Shown here piece after piece: positions 1 to 8,777 of a stretch of DNA of 64,000 nucleotides (within the stretch, counting starts at the first letter, position 1; every line of letters begins with the position of its first letter). The notes beneath the pieces are model-generated. The model was not told where the DNA came from. It saw nothing but the letters and a program-made list of their open reading frames with translations, and made no database searches. Position numbers and translations under genes: made by a program. Origin of the DNA: JAZKFT01 sp039925965 (GTDB lineage Bacteria; Bacteroidota; Bacteroidia; Chitinophagales; Chitinophagaceae); contig JBDSXW010000005.1 of NCBI GenBank assembly GCA_039925965.1, positions 62,001-126,000 of the forward strand. Reading direction: 5' to 3'.

Positions 1-710
1 CGCATGTGGCAGAGATCTGTAAGAAATTCAATGTAGACCTTCGGGTGGGCGTGTATAACAATGTGGCTTTTTTCGACACCCTGGAGAAAGCCCATGAAAC
101 CAATATTGGCGAAGAGAAAAAGGAGACCCAGCTAAAGTTTGGCGATGTAAAGAAACTCGCTGGCGTAATGGAAGCCACCCGAGAAATGAAGCGCCACGAG
201 CAGGAAGATATTGGCGTACCCAAACATAACGAACGAAGGGTGGAAGATGTGGTGGCGAGGAGCATTCCCCCGATTGTAAAACAGTTCAAAGAGAACTACG
301 ACTACCTCGTGCTGTACGATGAATGGCGGAAAAAGAACCTGCATATTAAATGCTATAGTATCCTGGATAGTATTGTGGTATTGCCTAATGGAGACGTCCC
401 CATTTGCCAGAACCTCGATCTTAAACTGGGCAATGTGTTTATCGAATCGCTGGATGAGATTTTCAATAAAGCCGAAACACAAAAACTCCACGATCATTAC
501 GTAAATAATTGCAACCAGTGCTGGATGGCCTTCCATCGTAAATATGATGTGGCGCTGTATCGAACGTTCGAGAAAAACTTTGGCCAGTGGGCTACCAACA
601 AAATGCTCGGTTACCACCAGTGGACCGATGATGCCAATCTTTCTTACAAAGCCTATTTTAGCGCCTTACAAAGCCGCCTCAACCACCAAGATGATGATAC
701 CGACCAGTAA
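1..710 (+). CDS. Radical SAM/SPASM domain protein, C-terminal part
   Basis: The reading frame is open from the left edge, so the N-terminus with the radical SAM CxxxCxxC site lies outside the window; the GTG near base 6 is only the first start-like codon. The visible 235 residues end in a SPASM-like segment: VVLPNGDVPICQNLDLKLGN, then a spaced CNQCW pair, the usual cysteines for auxiliary Fe-S clusters. Such enzymes modify peptides or small molecules; the substrate cannot be told from this part. The next gene starts inside this one (overlap about 20 bp), so the two are probably translated together. Family assignment is fairly sure, function is not. Confidence 0.7.
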   Translation, partial: HVAEICKKFNVDLRVGVYNNVAFFDTLEKAHETNIGEEKKETQLKFGDVKKLAGVMEATREMKRHEQEDIGVPKHNERRVEDVVARSIPPIVKQFKENYDYLVLYDEWRKKNLHIKCYSILDSIVVLPNGDVPICQNLDLKLGNVFIESLDEIFNKAETQKLHDHYVNNCNQCWMAFHRKYDVALYRTFEKNFGQWATNKMLGYHQWTDDANLSYKAYFSALQSRLNHQDDDTDQ

Positions 711-2088
711 ACAGCTGCCGCTAAAATATGCCTGGCTGTTTTTTATCCTGCTCATCGGGCTGATTGCCTGGTGCGCCAATCCATGGCAACTCTATTTTCT
801 CAACGACGATTTTATCCATATCCCAAAGGCCTACGATGGTACCATCGGGCATAATAATGGGCTGAGACATATCTGCGACCTGTCGCTCTATATCGACTCG
901 CTGATGAGCAAGCAAAATGCATTTGGTTATCATCTCACCAACCTGCTGTTACATACCGCCAATATGCTATTGATGGTGCCGCTGGCAAAGAAGCTCGCAG
1001 CTACCCTTGGCTATCCCATCAGCACACAGGTGGCCTTGCTGATTGCTGGTTTGTTTGGTGTGTATGCTTTTCATTCCGAAGCCGTATTCTGGATATTATG
1101 CCGCACCGCTTCCTTGAGTTTATTTTTTAATTTATTATGCTGGCTCTGTTTTTTCAGAGCGATGACGGCGCGGTTATGGATACTGCCGATGGTCTTGTTT
1201 TTTCTGCTCGGCATATTTACCTATGAGTCGCTTTGGGTGTATCCTTTCTGGTTGCTGGCCTGGTTCTTCCTGTTGCCAAAAGGCAGTGTGGACAAGGCTT
1301 TGAGCAAGTGGCCAATTGCGGTAACCTGGATTGTTTTCATCGCTTATTTTCCGGTTCGGTTAAAAATTACCGGTGCACTCCTGGGTACTTACGAAGCCGG
1401 TGACGTAGAGCATTTCAACCCATTGGCGCTCGTTGAAAAAACATCGAAGTTGTTTATGAGAAGCTTCCTGCCCCCGATAGAAAATATAAAGCTTTTTGCT
1501 GTGCTTTTTGGAGCTGCCATGCTAGGTGTTTTATGGCTGGCCTTGCTGCTGCTCAAACGAAAACTGGTAGACAAACTGCTATTGTTTTTCATACTGGCCT
1601 GGCTTATTTCTTACTACCCTTACGTGTCGATGGGGGTAAGCGTAACGGGTTATGAATCGGAGCGTTACCTGTATTATCCCTCCTTGTTTTTGTGTGCCGG
1701 CCTGGTATATGCAGGTGTTTTGCTGTGGCAAAAGAATGGCCGGGCGTTAATGGTTTACTTGTCTGCTTTGTTCTTGTTTCATATCTTTTTCCTGGTAAAA
1801 GCGGCTGAGGTTTTCAAGGAGATCAGCGGCTATTCCAGAGAGGCAATAGCCGCGATTTCGAAACTTCAGCCGTCTAAAAAACTGGTGATTAAAAACCTAC
1901 CGGTTTATAGTAATGGCCTACCGGTTTTTAACTACGGCTTTATGAATGCGATGGAATGGTTTTCACCCGGAAGAGATACGCTTCAGGTGGAAGTAGAAAG
2001 CCGGCAAAAGTTTGATAAAGAGGTAATATCGGTTTCAGTGAATAGTAGTAACAGTGTTGCAGACACAGTGGTATTTACCGGAAAATAA
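691..2088 (+). CDS. Polytopic membrane protein, glycosyltransferase-like
   Basis: The protein has about 465 residues and roughly ten hydrophobic helices, with a loop after the first helix carrying LNDDFIHIPKAYDG. An acidic DD/DE motif in the first extracytoplasmic loop is typical of GT-C fold lipid-linked sugar transferases (GT39/PMT and TMTC-like proteins), so a role in sugar transfer at the membrane is an inference. The open frame extends upstream to 544, but ATG at 691 (or 694) is preferred because earlier codons run deep into the radical SAM gene and the hydrophobic N-terminus starts just after it. The C-terminal 80 residues are soluble. It could also be an O-antigen ligase-like or uncharacterised integral protein. 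Confidence 0.6.
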   Translation: MMIPTSKQLPLKYAWLFFILLIGLIAWCANPWQLYFLNDDFIHIPKAYDGTIGHNNGLRHICDLSLYIDSLMSKQNAFGYHLTNLLLHTANMLLMVPLAKKLAATLGYPISTQVALLIAGLFGVYAFHSEAVFWILCRTASLSLFFNLLCWLCFFRAMTARLWILPMVLFFLLGIFTYESLWVYPFWLLAWFFLLPKGSVDKALSKWPIAVTWIVFIAYFPVRLKITGALLGTYEAGDVEHFNPLALVEKTSKLFMRSFLPPIENIKLFAVLFGAAMLGVLWLALLLLKRKLVDKLLLFFILAWLISYYPYVSMGVSVTGYESERYLYYPSLFLCAGLVYAGVLLWQKNGRALMVYLSALFLFHIFFLVKAAEVFKEISGYSREAIAAISKLQPSKKLVIKNLPVYSNGLPVFNYGFMNAMEWFSPGRDTLQVEVESRQKFDKEVISVSVNSSNSVADTVVFTGK

Positions 2089-2158
2089 ACCGTAGCATCT
2101 GGTGCCGGAAATGAGTAGAGGCTTTATCTTTAAAATCTTTCAAATGACCCGGTGCTCC

Positions 2159-3778
2159 ATGCTGAATAAACAATCGCTATTCATTTCTTTCTGCCTGGTG
2201 ATTTTTATGGCTTGCAGGCAAAACAGCAATAGCGATAAAACCGTGTTCAGGTACAATGAGCAAAGCGGTATTGCTACGCTGGATCCTGCTTTTGCGAAAA
2301 ATCAATCGATTATCTGGGGCGTACACCAGATTTACAATACGTTGATTGAAACAGATTCAGCCATGCACCTCGTACCATCGCTGGCGTTGCGCTGGGAGGC
2401 AGATGGTGCCGGCATCGTCTATACTTTTCATCTCAGGAACGATGTTTTTTTTCACGATAATGAAGCGTTTGCAAATGGCAAGGGGAGAAAAATGGTGGCA
2501 GCGGATGTGGTGTTTAGTTTAAAGCGAATCACCGACCCGGCCACAGCCAGCAGTGGTGCCTGGATCTTTAATAACCGGATCGATACGGTGGAAGCTTTCA
2601 AAGCTGTGGACGATTCTACCTTTCAACTGAAATTGGCGAGACCGTTCAATCCTATCCTGAATATTTTAAGCATGCAGTATTGCAGCCTTGTGCCGCATGA
2701 AGTGGTGGAAAAATATGGGAAGGATTTCAGACGCCATCCCTGCGGTACAGGCCCGTTTATGTTTAAAGATTGGGAGGAGGGGCTGGCGTTGACCATGGTT
2801 AAAAACCCCACTTATTTTCAAACAGATGCTGCGGGTAAACAATTGCCTTACCTGGATGCCCTAAAGATTAGTTTCCTCGATAGCAAGGCTGCTGAGTTTC
2901 TCAACTTCCGCCAGGGTAAACTGGATTTTATCAATGATATCGACCCTTCCTTCAAAGACGAAATACTGACTAAGAAAGGAGAACTGAAAAAAGATTGGAT
3001 TGGGAAAGTGCAGTTGCAAAAACATGCCTACCTCACTACGGAGTACCTGGGTATTTTGTTTGACAGTACCAATGAACTGGTAAAGAATTCGCCGTTGCGG
3101 ATGCGGAAAGTGCGGCAGGCGATCAACTATGCTATCGACAAACAAAAGATGATGTTGTACCTCCGCAACAGCATTGGTTTTGCGGCTACCTCGGGCTTTT
3201 CACCACAGGGCCTGCCTTCTTTTACAACAGAAGTAAAGGGTTATGATTACCAACCGCAGAAGGCAAAGCAATTATTGGCGGAAGCCGGATTTGCCAATGG
3301 TAAAAACATGCCACAAATCAAATTACTTACGGTTCCTATTTATGCCGACCTGGGTAGTTATATCGCCAGCCAGTTAGGAGAGGCCGGCATTCCTGTGCAG
3401 GTGGAAGCGATCCAGAAGAGCTTATTGCTCGAGCAAACGAGTAAAAGCCAGGCGCTGTTCTTTCGTGGCAGCTGGCAGGCGGATTATCCCGATGCAGAGA
3501 ATTTCTTTACAGTGTTCTATAGTAAAAATCCTGCACCTCCCAATTACACCCGCTTTAAAAATGCAGCGTTTGATGTATTGTATGAAAAAGGATTGACTGA
3601 AAACAACGATTCTCTCCGCTATAAAATGTACAATGAAATGGACCGGCTGATCATCGCCGATGCACCGGTAGTGCCGCTTTGGTACGATATGGTGATCCAT
3701 TTAATTCAGCCAGATGTGAGCGGCTTTGATGCGAATGCGTTGAATTTGCTGGAGTTGAGATGGGCGAAAAAATCATGA
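2159..3778 (+). CDS. ABC transporter substrate-binding lipoprotein (SBP_bac_5, Dpp/Opp type)
   Basis: Family 5 extracellular solute-binding protein of about 540 residues, which binds peptides or similar solutes for an ABC importer. The start at 2159 gives a lipoprotein signal peptide with a hydrophobic core followed by FMACRQ; upstream in-frame ATGs (2111, 2144) would only add a non-signal extension. Typical family segments are present: LDPAFAKNQS near the N-terminus, GTGPFMFKDW in the middle, and RQAINYAIDK before the C-lobe. No permease or ATPase gene is adjacent, so it may work with components elsewhere or as a stand-alone binding protein. It lies 70 bp after the membrane-protein gene on the same strand. 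Confidence 0.85.
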   Translation: MLNKQSLFISFCLVIFMACRQNSNSDKTVFRYNEQSGIATLDPAFAKNQSIIWGVHQIYNTLIETDSAMHLVPSLALRWEADGAGIVYTFHLRNDVFFHDNEAFANGKGRKMVAADVVFSLKRITDPATASSGAWIFNNRIDTVEAFKAVDDSTFQLKLARPFNPILNILSMQYCSLVPHEVVEKYGKDFRRHPCGTGPFMFKDWEEGLALTMVKNPTYFQTDAAGKQLPYLDALKISFLDSKAAEFLNFRQGKLDFINDIDPSFKDEILTKKGELKKDWIGKVQLQKHAYLTTEYLGILFDSTNELVKNSPLRMRKVRQAINYAIDKQKMMLYLRNSIGFAATSGFSPQGLPSFTTEVKGYDYQPQKAKQLLAEAGFANGKNMPQIKLLTVPIYADLGSYIASQLGEAGIPVQVEAIQKSLLLEQTSKSQALFFRGSWQADYPDAENFFTVFYSKNPAPPNYTRFKNAAFDVLYEKGLTENNDSLRYKMYNEMDRLIIADAPVVPLWYDMVIHLIQPDVSGFDANALNLLELRWAKKS

Positions 3779-3799
3779 GTAGGAAGTCAGCAATTGACC

Positions 3800-4006
3800 T
3801 TATTTAGTGATATAAAAAAATCTTTTGAGCTGGTTCAATTTACCCGTCGATTCCTTTTTTGGCGGTACAGAATGATCGATTTTGGCTGCAGCTATCCCAA
3901 ATACCGATAAAGACAAAAATAGAAGATGAATGACCGAAATTAATTCCCATTCGCTTGCAACTAACCCTGTAAATGAGATAAGTAAAATCAGCGATTTATT
4001 GGCCAC
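3800..4006 (-). CDS. Possible small membrane protein (68 aa)
   Basis: A 68-residue frame with a GTG start lies a few bases after the stop of the upstream secreted-protein gene. It predicts a hydrophobic stretch of about 35 residues (one or two membrane segments) and a basic C-terminal tail (PPKKESTGKLNQLKRFF). I recognise no family. The tight spacing argues for a real coupled gene; the GTG start, the lack of a recognised homologue and its small size argue against it. Confidence 0.3.
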   Translation of the reverse strand: MANKSLILLISFTGLVASEWELISVIHLLFLSLSVFGIAAAKIDHSVPPKKESTGKLNQLKRFFYITK

Positions 4007-4012
4007 CGTCCA

Positions 4013-5044
4013 TTAAAGACCGCCCTTTCTTTTCGTAGAAGGCAACACAATCGTTGACTTCTTCTTGATCGGTCCTACTTCAATTTTCTTGTTGGCATTT
4101 TTTTCAGACTGCGCGTTGAGTTTGCCCTCATTGATGGTGCCATTGTCATCCATCAGGAGGTCGGGGTTGGGCTCTTTACCATCAACCAACGATTCCGTAA
4201 ATACTTTTGGGATATGCACCCATTTGCCATCTTTCCATTGCAGGCCCTCGTAGTCGCCATCTGGGATATAGGTATATTTTTTCTCGGGCTCGTTTTCCTC
4301 GCTGATCAGGTGATCAAACATGATGATTTCTTTGTCCGTATCATAATTAAGCCGGGCGCGGCCTTCCTTCTTGAACTCAATGCTGAACCGTTTGGAACCA
4401 GGCTGAAACAAGCTATCGCGTTTGTCGAATACAAAATAATCGCCGCCGAAAACGGGCTGTTTGTTTTCATCGAAGTGCAACACTTCCACCCATTTTTTGG
4501 TACTCCTGTAACCATTTTCATCAAAACCCAGAAGGGTATAGAACTGCTGTCCGTTGTAGCTATTTTGCAAGACTTTATAGTAAATAGCGCCGATCCAGTT
4601 ACTGGCGCCCCGAACTGAATCATTCGGAAATTCCGCATATTCAGATGCATCAAATAATGGATGTAGCAGGAGGCTTCCGTCGGCGGTATTCATTTGTATA
4701 GCGCCCTTTTGGCGGTATACCTGTTCGTTGATTTCAAATTGCCAGGTTAAGATCCGGAAGCTGCTATCCGGCGGGTAGGAGATGGTGAGGGTTTGGGTGG
4801 AGTCGAAGCCATAGAAAAAACTATAAGGCGTTTTCAATGCCCGAACGAGAGAACGGGTAAGCATACTGTCGCTGCGCACCCGGCTGATCACGTCAATATC
4901 ATCCAGCACCTTATCGGCCAGTGCACTGAGCGTATCGTCTACGTTGACCAGGTATTTTAGGTCAGATTTGGAAATTTTAGATGGCTGCGCTGTGACGGAG
5001 AAGGCGGTCAATACAAAAGCGAAAAAGAAGGTGCGTTTGAACAT
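4013..5044 (-). CDS. Secreted protein of unknown function (343 aa)
   Basis: A clear Sec signal peptide (hydrophobic core, then FSVTAQ) starts the protein. The mature part is mixed alpha/beta, rich in aromatic residues (WIGAIYYKV, QQFYTLLGFDENGYRS, WKDGKWVHIP) and ends in a very basic tail (KRKGGL). It resembles conserved hypothetical periplasmic proteins I have seen in Bacteroidota, but I cannot assign a domain. It sits just downstream of the heptose genes on the same strand, separated by 192 bp containing a hairpin repeat, so it is probably a separate unit. Confidence 0.7.
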   Translation of the reverse strand: MFKRTFFFAFVLTAFSVTAQPSKISKSDLKYLVNVDDTLSALADKVLDDIDVISRVRSDSMLTRSLVRALKTPYSFFYGFDSTQTLTISYPPDSSFRILTWQFEINEQVYRQKGAIQMNTADGSLLLHPLFDASEYAEFPNDSVRGASNWIGAIYYKVLQNSYNGQQFYTLLGFDENGYRSTKKWVEVLHFDENKQPVFGGDYFVFDKRDSLFQPGSKRFSIEFKKEGRARLNYDTDKEIIMFDHLISEENEPEKKYTYIPDGDYEGLQWKDGKWVHIPKVFTESLVDGKEPNPDLLMDDNGTINEGKLNAQSEKNANKKIEVGPIKKKSTIVLPSTKRKGGL

Positions 5045-5155
5045 AAGGAGGCAAGTTACTTGCTTCCGTTAGAACGAAAGAACAGAGAGATTATTTTTTA
5101 ACAGGATGTTGCGACCGGAAGTGCCAGTCTTTTATCTCCGAATACCACCCCTGAA

Positions 5156-5226
5156 TTTGACTGGCGGCAAAACCAGTCCCTCCCGATGAATCGGCACGGG
5201 GAACACAGGTCGGGGCTCCCGATAAA
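5156..5226. repeat. GC-rich hairpin-forming intergenic repeat
   Basis: Between the heptose genes and the secreted-protein gene there is a run of short complementary words (CCCGATGAATCGG, then GGTCGGGGCTCCCGAT). It can fold in several ways and has no coding potential. It resembles REP-like elements and may also work as a terminator for the heptose genes, although no long T-run follows on the minus strand. Confidence 0.35.
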
Positions 5227-5236
5227 AACTAAAGTG

Positions 5237-5815
5237 TTACCTGAATGCCATGTGACTTCCTGTTTCTTTTAAAAATAGGGCTGCTTCATAAAGGGATGTA
5301 AAATGAAAATCGTAGAGTATAGGATCTACTGCTTCGAGCGGTTTCGTGGTGGTTAACAATATGTTACAGCCGATACCGGCGTTGCGGCCGAAATGCATAT
5401 CGCTGGCATTGTTGCCGATCATGATGCTTTTAGGCAGGTCGATATTTGGATCCTCCTGCCTGGCCTGGAATGCCATGCCGGGGTTGGGTTTACGGTTGGG
5501 GCTGTCATTTTCCAGATCGGGGCAAAAATAGATATGGTTAATTTTACCACCAGCCTCCAATACGGCGTTGGTCATGTGCTTATGGATTCTGGTGAGTTCA
5601 TCTGGCGGAGTAAGACCCCGGCCAACTCCCTTCTGATTGGTCACCACAATCGTTTTGTAGAACATCGGCGACAGGATAGAAATGGCCTCGACTGCCTGCT
5701 GGTAAAAAATAAACTCATCGAGATGATTTACGTATGCCTCAGGTAATTCTTCGTTGATCACACCATCCCGGTCGAGGAATAAGGTCCAGTCGTTTTCTAT
5801 TTTAAGATCCACCAT
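5237..5815 (-). CDS. gmhB: D-glycero-manno-heptose 1,7-bisphosphate phosphatase
   Basis: HAD-IIIA phosphatase of 192 residues that removes the C7 phosphate from heptose 1,7-bisphosphate. The nucleophile motif FLDRDGVIN, the motif-II region VVTNQKGVGRG, and RKPNPGM followed by MIGNNASDM (motifs III/IV) are all present. The family's zinc-binding loop is only partly recognisable (YFCPDLENDSPN), so zinc binding may be reduced. It stands downstream of hddC, gmhA and hddA on the same strand, which makes GmhB more likely than a histidinol-phosphatase-type relative. In this pathway it acts on the alpha anomer after HddA. Confidence 0.88.
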   Translation of the reverse strand: MVDLKIENDWTLFLDRDGVINEELPEAYVNHLDEFIFYQQAVEAISILSPMFYKTIVVTNQKGVGRGLTPPDELTRIHKHMTNAVLEAGGKINHIYFCPDLENDSPNRKPNPGMAFQARQEDPNIDLPKSIMIGNNASDMHFGRNAGIGCNILLTTTKPLEAVDPILYDFHFTSLYEAALFLKETGSHMAFR

Positions 5816-5910
5816 TTTGATATATGATTTTTTATTTCGAATTGTCCCAGATCCGGACCGCCGCTTTTAAAAGAAAGGCTTCGAATTCCACGTTTCTCAT
5901 TTCCCCATTT

Positions 5911-6600
5911 TCACATTAACTCCACCTGCGCTCTTTCAAAGTCTTCTGGAATGCCGATGTCAATAAAGTAGGCATCCTGCACGAGACCACACAAATTTCT
6001 CAATGGGTACAAAGCTTCCAGGAAGTCCTTTTCGAAAGAAAACTTTTCGGTGAATACTTCTTTTAGAAATGATGGCACAGTTAACAGGTAAACGCCACCA
6101 TTGATCAGACCGCTCTCATAGAACTGTTTTTCTTTAAATGCCGTGATTTTGTTCTGACTATCCAATTCGACCACTCCATAACGCTCGAAGTTTTGCATGG
6201 GTTTTAGCAACAGGGTGCAGTCGGGTTGCCGCTCTCCCAATTCCATGATGGCCTGGCTGAGGTCTATTTTATACAGTGTGTCACCATTTGTAATTACCGC
6301 CATATCGCTGTCAAGCATTTTGCAGGCTTTTTTGATAGCACCGCCGGTGCCGAGTGGCTCTATTTCAATGGAATATTGTATGTCCAGGTCGGGATAATTT
6401 TGCTCCATATGCCCGATAATCACTTCAGCTTTATAACCGAGGGCCAGTATAAATTTTTCAATACCCTGCGCCAGGAAATAGTCAATAACATAATCAATAA
6501 ATGGCCGGCCGGCAACGGGCGCCATGCATTTGGGCAGGTCCGCCAGCACAGTTCGCAACCGGGTACCAAGCCCTCCGGCTAATATGATGCATTCTTTCAT
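5911..6600 (-). CDS. hddC: D-glycero-alpha-D-manno-heptose 1-phosphate guanylyltransferase
   Basis: Sugar-1-phosphate nucleotidyltransferase of 229 residues. The nucleotide-binding signature is ILAGGLGTRLR, followed by LPKCMAPVAGRPF (sugar-phosphate site), NGDTLY (metal aspartate) and LINGGVYLL. Proteins of this short form beside gmhA/hddA/gmhB make GDP-D-glycero-alpha-D-manno-heptose. By sequence alone it could be another NDP-sugar pyrophosphorylase; the neighbourhood decides the call. It is 95 bp upstream of gmhB and separated from gmhA by a 163-bp repeat spacer. Confidence 0.85.
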   Translation of the reverse strand: MKECIILAGGLGTRLRTVLADLPKCMAPVAGRPFIDYVIDYFLAQGIEKFILALGYKAEVIIGHMEQNYPDLDIQYSIEIEPLGTGGAIKKACKMLDSDMAVITNGDTLYKIDLSQAIMELGERQPDCTLLLKPMQNFERYGVVELDSQNKITAFKEKQFYESGLINGGVYLLTVPSFLKEVFTEKFSFEKDFLEALYPLRNLCGLVQDAYFIDIGIPEDFERAQVELM

Positions 6601-6609
6601 AAATTCATT

Positions 6610-6768
6610 TTAAGGTCCAGGTTTCAAGCTCCAGGGGTCAAGGATAAAGGATCACGAGATCTACCAGCGAGGCTGGAAAAGTCGGGCGCATTTATTACAA
6701 CCATACCATTAATACTTCTTCATAAACTTGGACCTTGAACCTTTATCCTTGAAACTTGGATCTTTAAC
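6610..6768. repeat. Imperfect long inverted repeat in the hddC-gmhA spacer
   Basis: Arms at about 6610-6652 and 6727-6768 are imperfect reverse complements built from the words GGTCCAGGTTTCAAG, AAGGATAAAGG and CAAGGTCC. The element fills almost the whole spacer between hddC and gmhA and contains no gene. Similar wording (AAGGTTCAAGCTTCAAGG) returns near 20651 upstream of ispE. Confidence 0.6.
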
Positions 6769-7336
6769 TAAAATAATATTCCTCCACCAGCTGGCAAATA
6801 ATATGGCCAATCAGCATATGGGCTTCCTGGATGCGCGGGGTGTCCAATGAAGGGACGTTAAAAAGATGATCGCTGAGATCTTTCATCAATCCGCCAGTTT
6901 CGCCGGTCATGCCGATGGTGATGATCTGTTTTTCACGAGCGGTCTTCATGGCTTCCACGATATTTTTAGAATTGCCTGAGGTAGACATACCGATCAGTAC
7001 GTCGCCCGGATGGCCGATACCCTGGAGCAGGCGGCTGTAGATTACATCGTAACTATAATCGTTAGCGACGGCTGTGAGATAAGACGTGTTGCAATGCAAG
7101 GCCTCTGCCGGTAAGGCCGGCCGGTCCACATAAAAACGACCGCTAAATTCTGCCGCGAGGTGTTGTGCATCGGCAGCGCTGCCACCGTTTCCACAAAACA
7201 AGACTTTATTACCAGCGCGTAGCTGTGCAGTTATGAGCTGCGAAACCGATTCGATTAGGCCCACGAAGTACTCACTTTCCAGGACTGCCACTTTTACATC
7301 GATGGAGGAACGGATGATCGCTTTTATTTTTTCCAA
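6764..7336 (-). CDS. gmhA: Sedoheptulose 7-phosphate isomerase
   Basis: SIS-domain isomerase of 190 residues, converting sedoheptulose 7-phosphate to D-glycero-D-manno-heptose 7-phosphate, the first step of bacterial heptose synthesis. Diagnostic segments are LFCGNGGSAADAQHLAAEF near residue 50, MSTSGNSKNI (phosphate binding) and the C-terminal RIQEAHMLIGHIICQLVE with the catalytic histidine region. The length is normal for the family. It heads the gmhA-hddC-gmhB run and is downstream of hddA. Confidence 0.95.
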   Translation of the reverse strand: MEKIKAIIRSSIDVKVAVLESEYFVGLIESVSQLITAQLRAGNKVLFCGNGGSAADAQHLAAEFSGRFYVDRPALPAEALHCNTSYLTAVANDYSYDVIYSRLLQGIGHPGDVLIGMSTSGNSKNIVEAMKTAREKQIITIGMTGETGGLMKDLSDHLFNVPSLDTPRIQEAHMLIGHIICQLVEEYYFS

Positions 7337-7524
7337 TGGTTGTTGGTTATTGATTAGTAATTATTAATTATTGTATGGGGCGTTGGGTGAAGTTATGCGG
7401 CGGGTGCTGCCTCATCCCCGGTCCTTCTCCTCTCGGAGAGGGGTGCCCCTGCGCAGATTTGTTTCTTATTTGTGGCTTGCGGGTTATCAAAAATCAGGCC
7501 TCCGAAACATTGTATCTATCGCGA

Positions 7525-7620
7525 ATCAGACATCGGAGATCGGAGATCAAAAAATCGAACTCATCGGAGATCGTACATCAAAAAATATTCATTCCGACAT
7601 CACAAATCATAAATCACAAA
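7525..7620. repeat. Short-word direct repeats in the hddA-gmhA spacer
   Basis: The 285-bp spacer between gmhA and hddA ends in near-tandem copies of CATCGGAGATCGGAGATC and CATCGGAGATCGTACATC, each followed by AAAAAAT, and then ACATCACAAATCATAAATC. The left part of the spacer holds a C-rich palindromic stretch (TCTCCTCTCGGAGAGG at about 7427). No protein or RNA gene is apparent. Confidence 0.6.
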
Positions 7621-7621
7621 T

Positions 7622-8647
7622 TTACTCCACGCTCCAACTCGTTAACCCGTGTTTGGTAAATGAAAAATTCCGCACTTCGCCGCCAAATTTGTTCAGTGCA
7701 TTGATCACGCTGTAGCGGCTGTTGGCAGGGCAGTAGAAAAACATAAAACCGCCGCCACCGGCTCCGCTTATTTTGCCGCCACTGGCTCCGGCTGCTTTTG
7801 CTGCATCGTAGATCGCCTCAATGGATGGATTGCTGATATTGGCCGCCATCAGGCGTTTTTGCTGGAAACCAAAATCGAGTATCTCGCCAATCTCATATAA
7901 GCGACCTTTCAGAAGGGCTTCTTTCATTCTGCGGGCCTGTTCTTTTAGCTGGTGCATGGCTTCAATACTGCCGGCATTTTTATTGGTGACGTTCTTTTGC
8001 TGTTCTTTAATGATGGTGGCACTTTCACGGCTGGTGCTGGTGAAATACAGTACCAGGTTGTGCTCCAGTTCGTGCAGGTACTCGCTACGGATACGTAGCG
8101 GGTTTACGATCACATTGTCATCTTTTAAAAACTCCATGAAATTCATGCCGCCGAAAGTGGCCGCATACTGGTCCTGCTTACCGCCAGCGAGTTGCAGGTC
8201 CTCACGTTCTATCTGGTAGGCGTAATGGGCAATATCATAGTCGCCAAGCGGCAGCTTGAGCATCTCTGCAAAGGCGCCGATAATTGCCACAACGAGTGTG
8301 CTGGAAGTACCCAGGCCGCTACCCGCGGGTGCATCTACAAATGTGCTGAGCTTAAAAGGCGTCATCGGCACACCGTAGTCTTTTTGGATGCGGTTGTATA
8401 CCCCTTTCAGCAGGCTGAGTGTGCCGTCGATGGGCAGTTCATTGGTCCAATCGTAACGCAGTTCTTTTTGCTGGTCGATGGAGTCAAGGATGATGCCGTT
8501 CTCAGCAATTGGCTCAATCGACGCGTGGGCATAGAGGTTGATAGTGGCATTCATAATAGCGCCACCGTATTCATCGCTGTACGGACTTACATCGGTTCCG
8601 CCGCCAGCCAGGCCAATGCGCAGGGGTGCTTTACTACGGTAAATCAT
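7622..8647 (-). CDS. hddA: D-glycero-alpha-D-manno-heptose 7-phosphate kinase
   Basis: GHMP-family kinase of 341 residues that phosphorylates C1 of heptose 7-phosphate, giving the alpha-1,7-bisphosphate. Motif 1 is APLRIGLAGGGTDVSPY at the N-terminus, motif 2 is DAPAGSGLGTSSTLVV near residue 110, and motif 3 is GGKISGAGGGGFMFFYC near residue 295. The AGGGTD form marks the HddA/fucokinase-like branch. It is the promoter-proximal gene of the heptose group. Together with gmhA, gmhB and hddC it completes the GDP-heptose route used for surface glycans or glycoproteins, as opposed to the ADP-L-heptose route that uses HldE. Confidence 0.93.
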   Translation of the reverse strand: MIYRSKAPLRIGLAGGGTDVSPYSDEYGGAIMNATINLYAHASIEPIAENGIILDSIDQQKELRYDWTNELPIDGTLSLLKGVYNRIQKDYGVPMTPFKLSTFVDAPAGSGLGTSSTLVVAIIGAFAEMLKLPLGDYDIAHYAYQIEREDLQLAGGKQDQYAATFGGMNFMEFLKDDNVIVNPLRIRSEYLHELEHNLVLYFTSTSRESATIIKEQQKNVTNKNAGSIEAMHQLKEQARRMKEALLKGRLYEIGEILDFGFQQKRLMAANISNPSIEAIYDAAKAAGASGGKISGAGGGGFMFFYCPANSRYSVINALNKFGGEVRNFSFTKHGLTSWSVE

Positions 8648-8660
8648 GGTCGCAAATATA

Positions 8661-8720
8661 GGGAAGAGAACTCGGGAGTGGTGAGTACCAAGTAGGGAGT
8701 AGTGAGGGGCAAGAAGGGGC
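8661..8720. repeat. GTAGGGAGTAGTGAG-type word repeat
   Basis: The spacer upstream of hddA carries overlapping variants of GGGAGTGGTGAGTACCAAG and AGTAGGGAGTAGTGAGGGG. It is non-coding and belongs to the same class of word-like spacers seen elsewhere in the window. Confidence 0.45.
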
Positions 8721-8777
8721 GGAGGCAGTAGCCTTAATCATATCATCGGGATGTGACTGACAAAATGGGCCCTATCG

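Noticed and set aside
4214..4618. 134-codon plus-strand frame opposite the secreted-protein gene
   Set aside because: Antisense shadow of a gene with a good signal peptide and normal codon use; no domain is recognisable.
7525..7620. Possible CRISPR array
   Set aside because: Repeat units vary in length and sequence, there are no spacers of constant size and no cas genes in the window.
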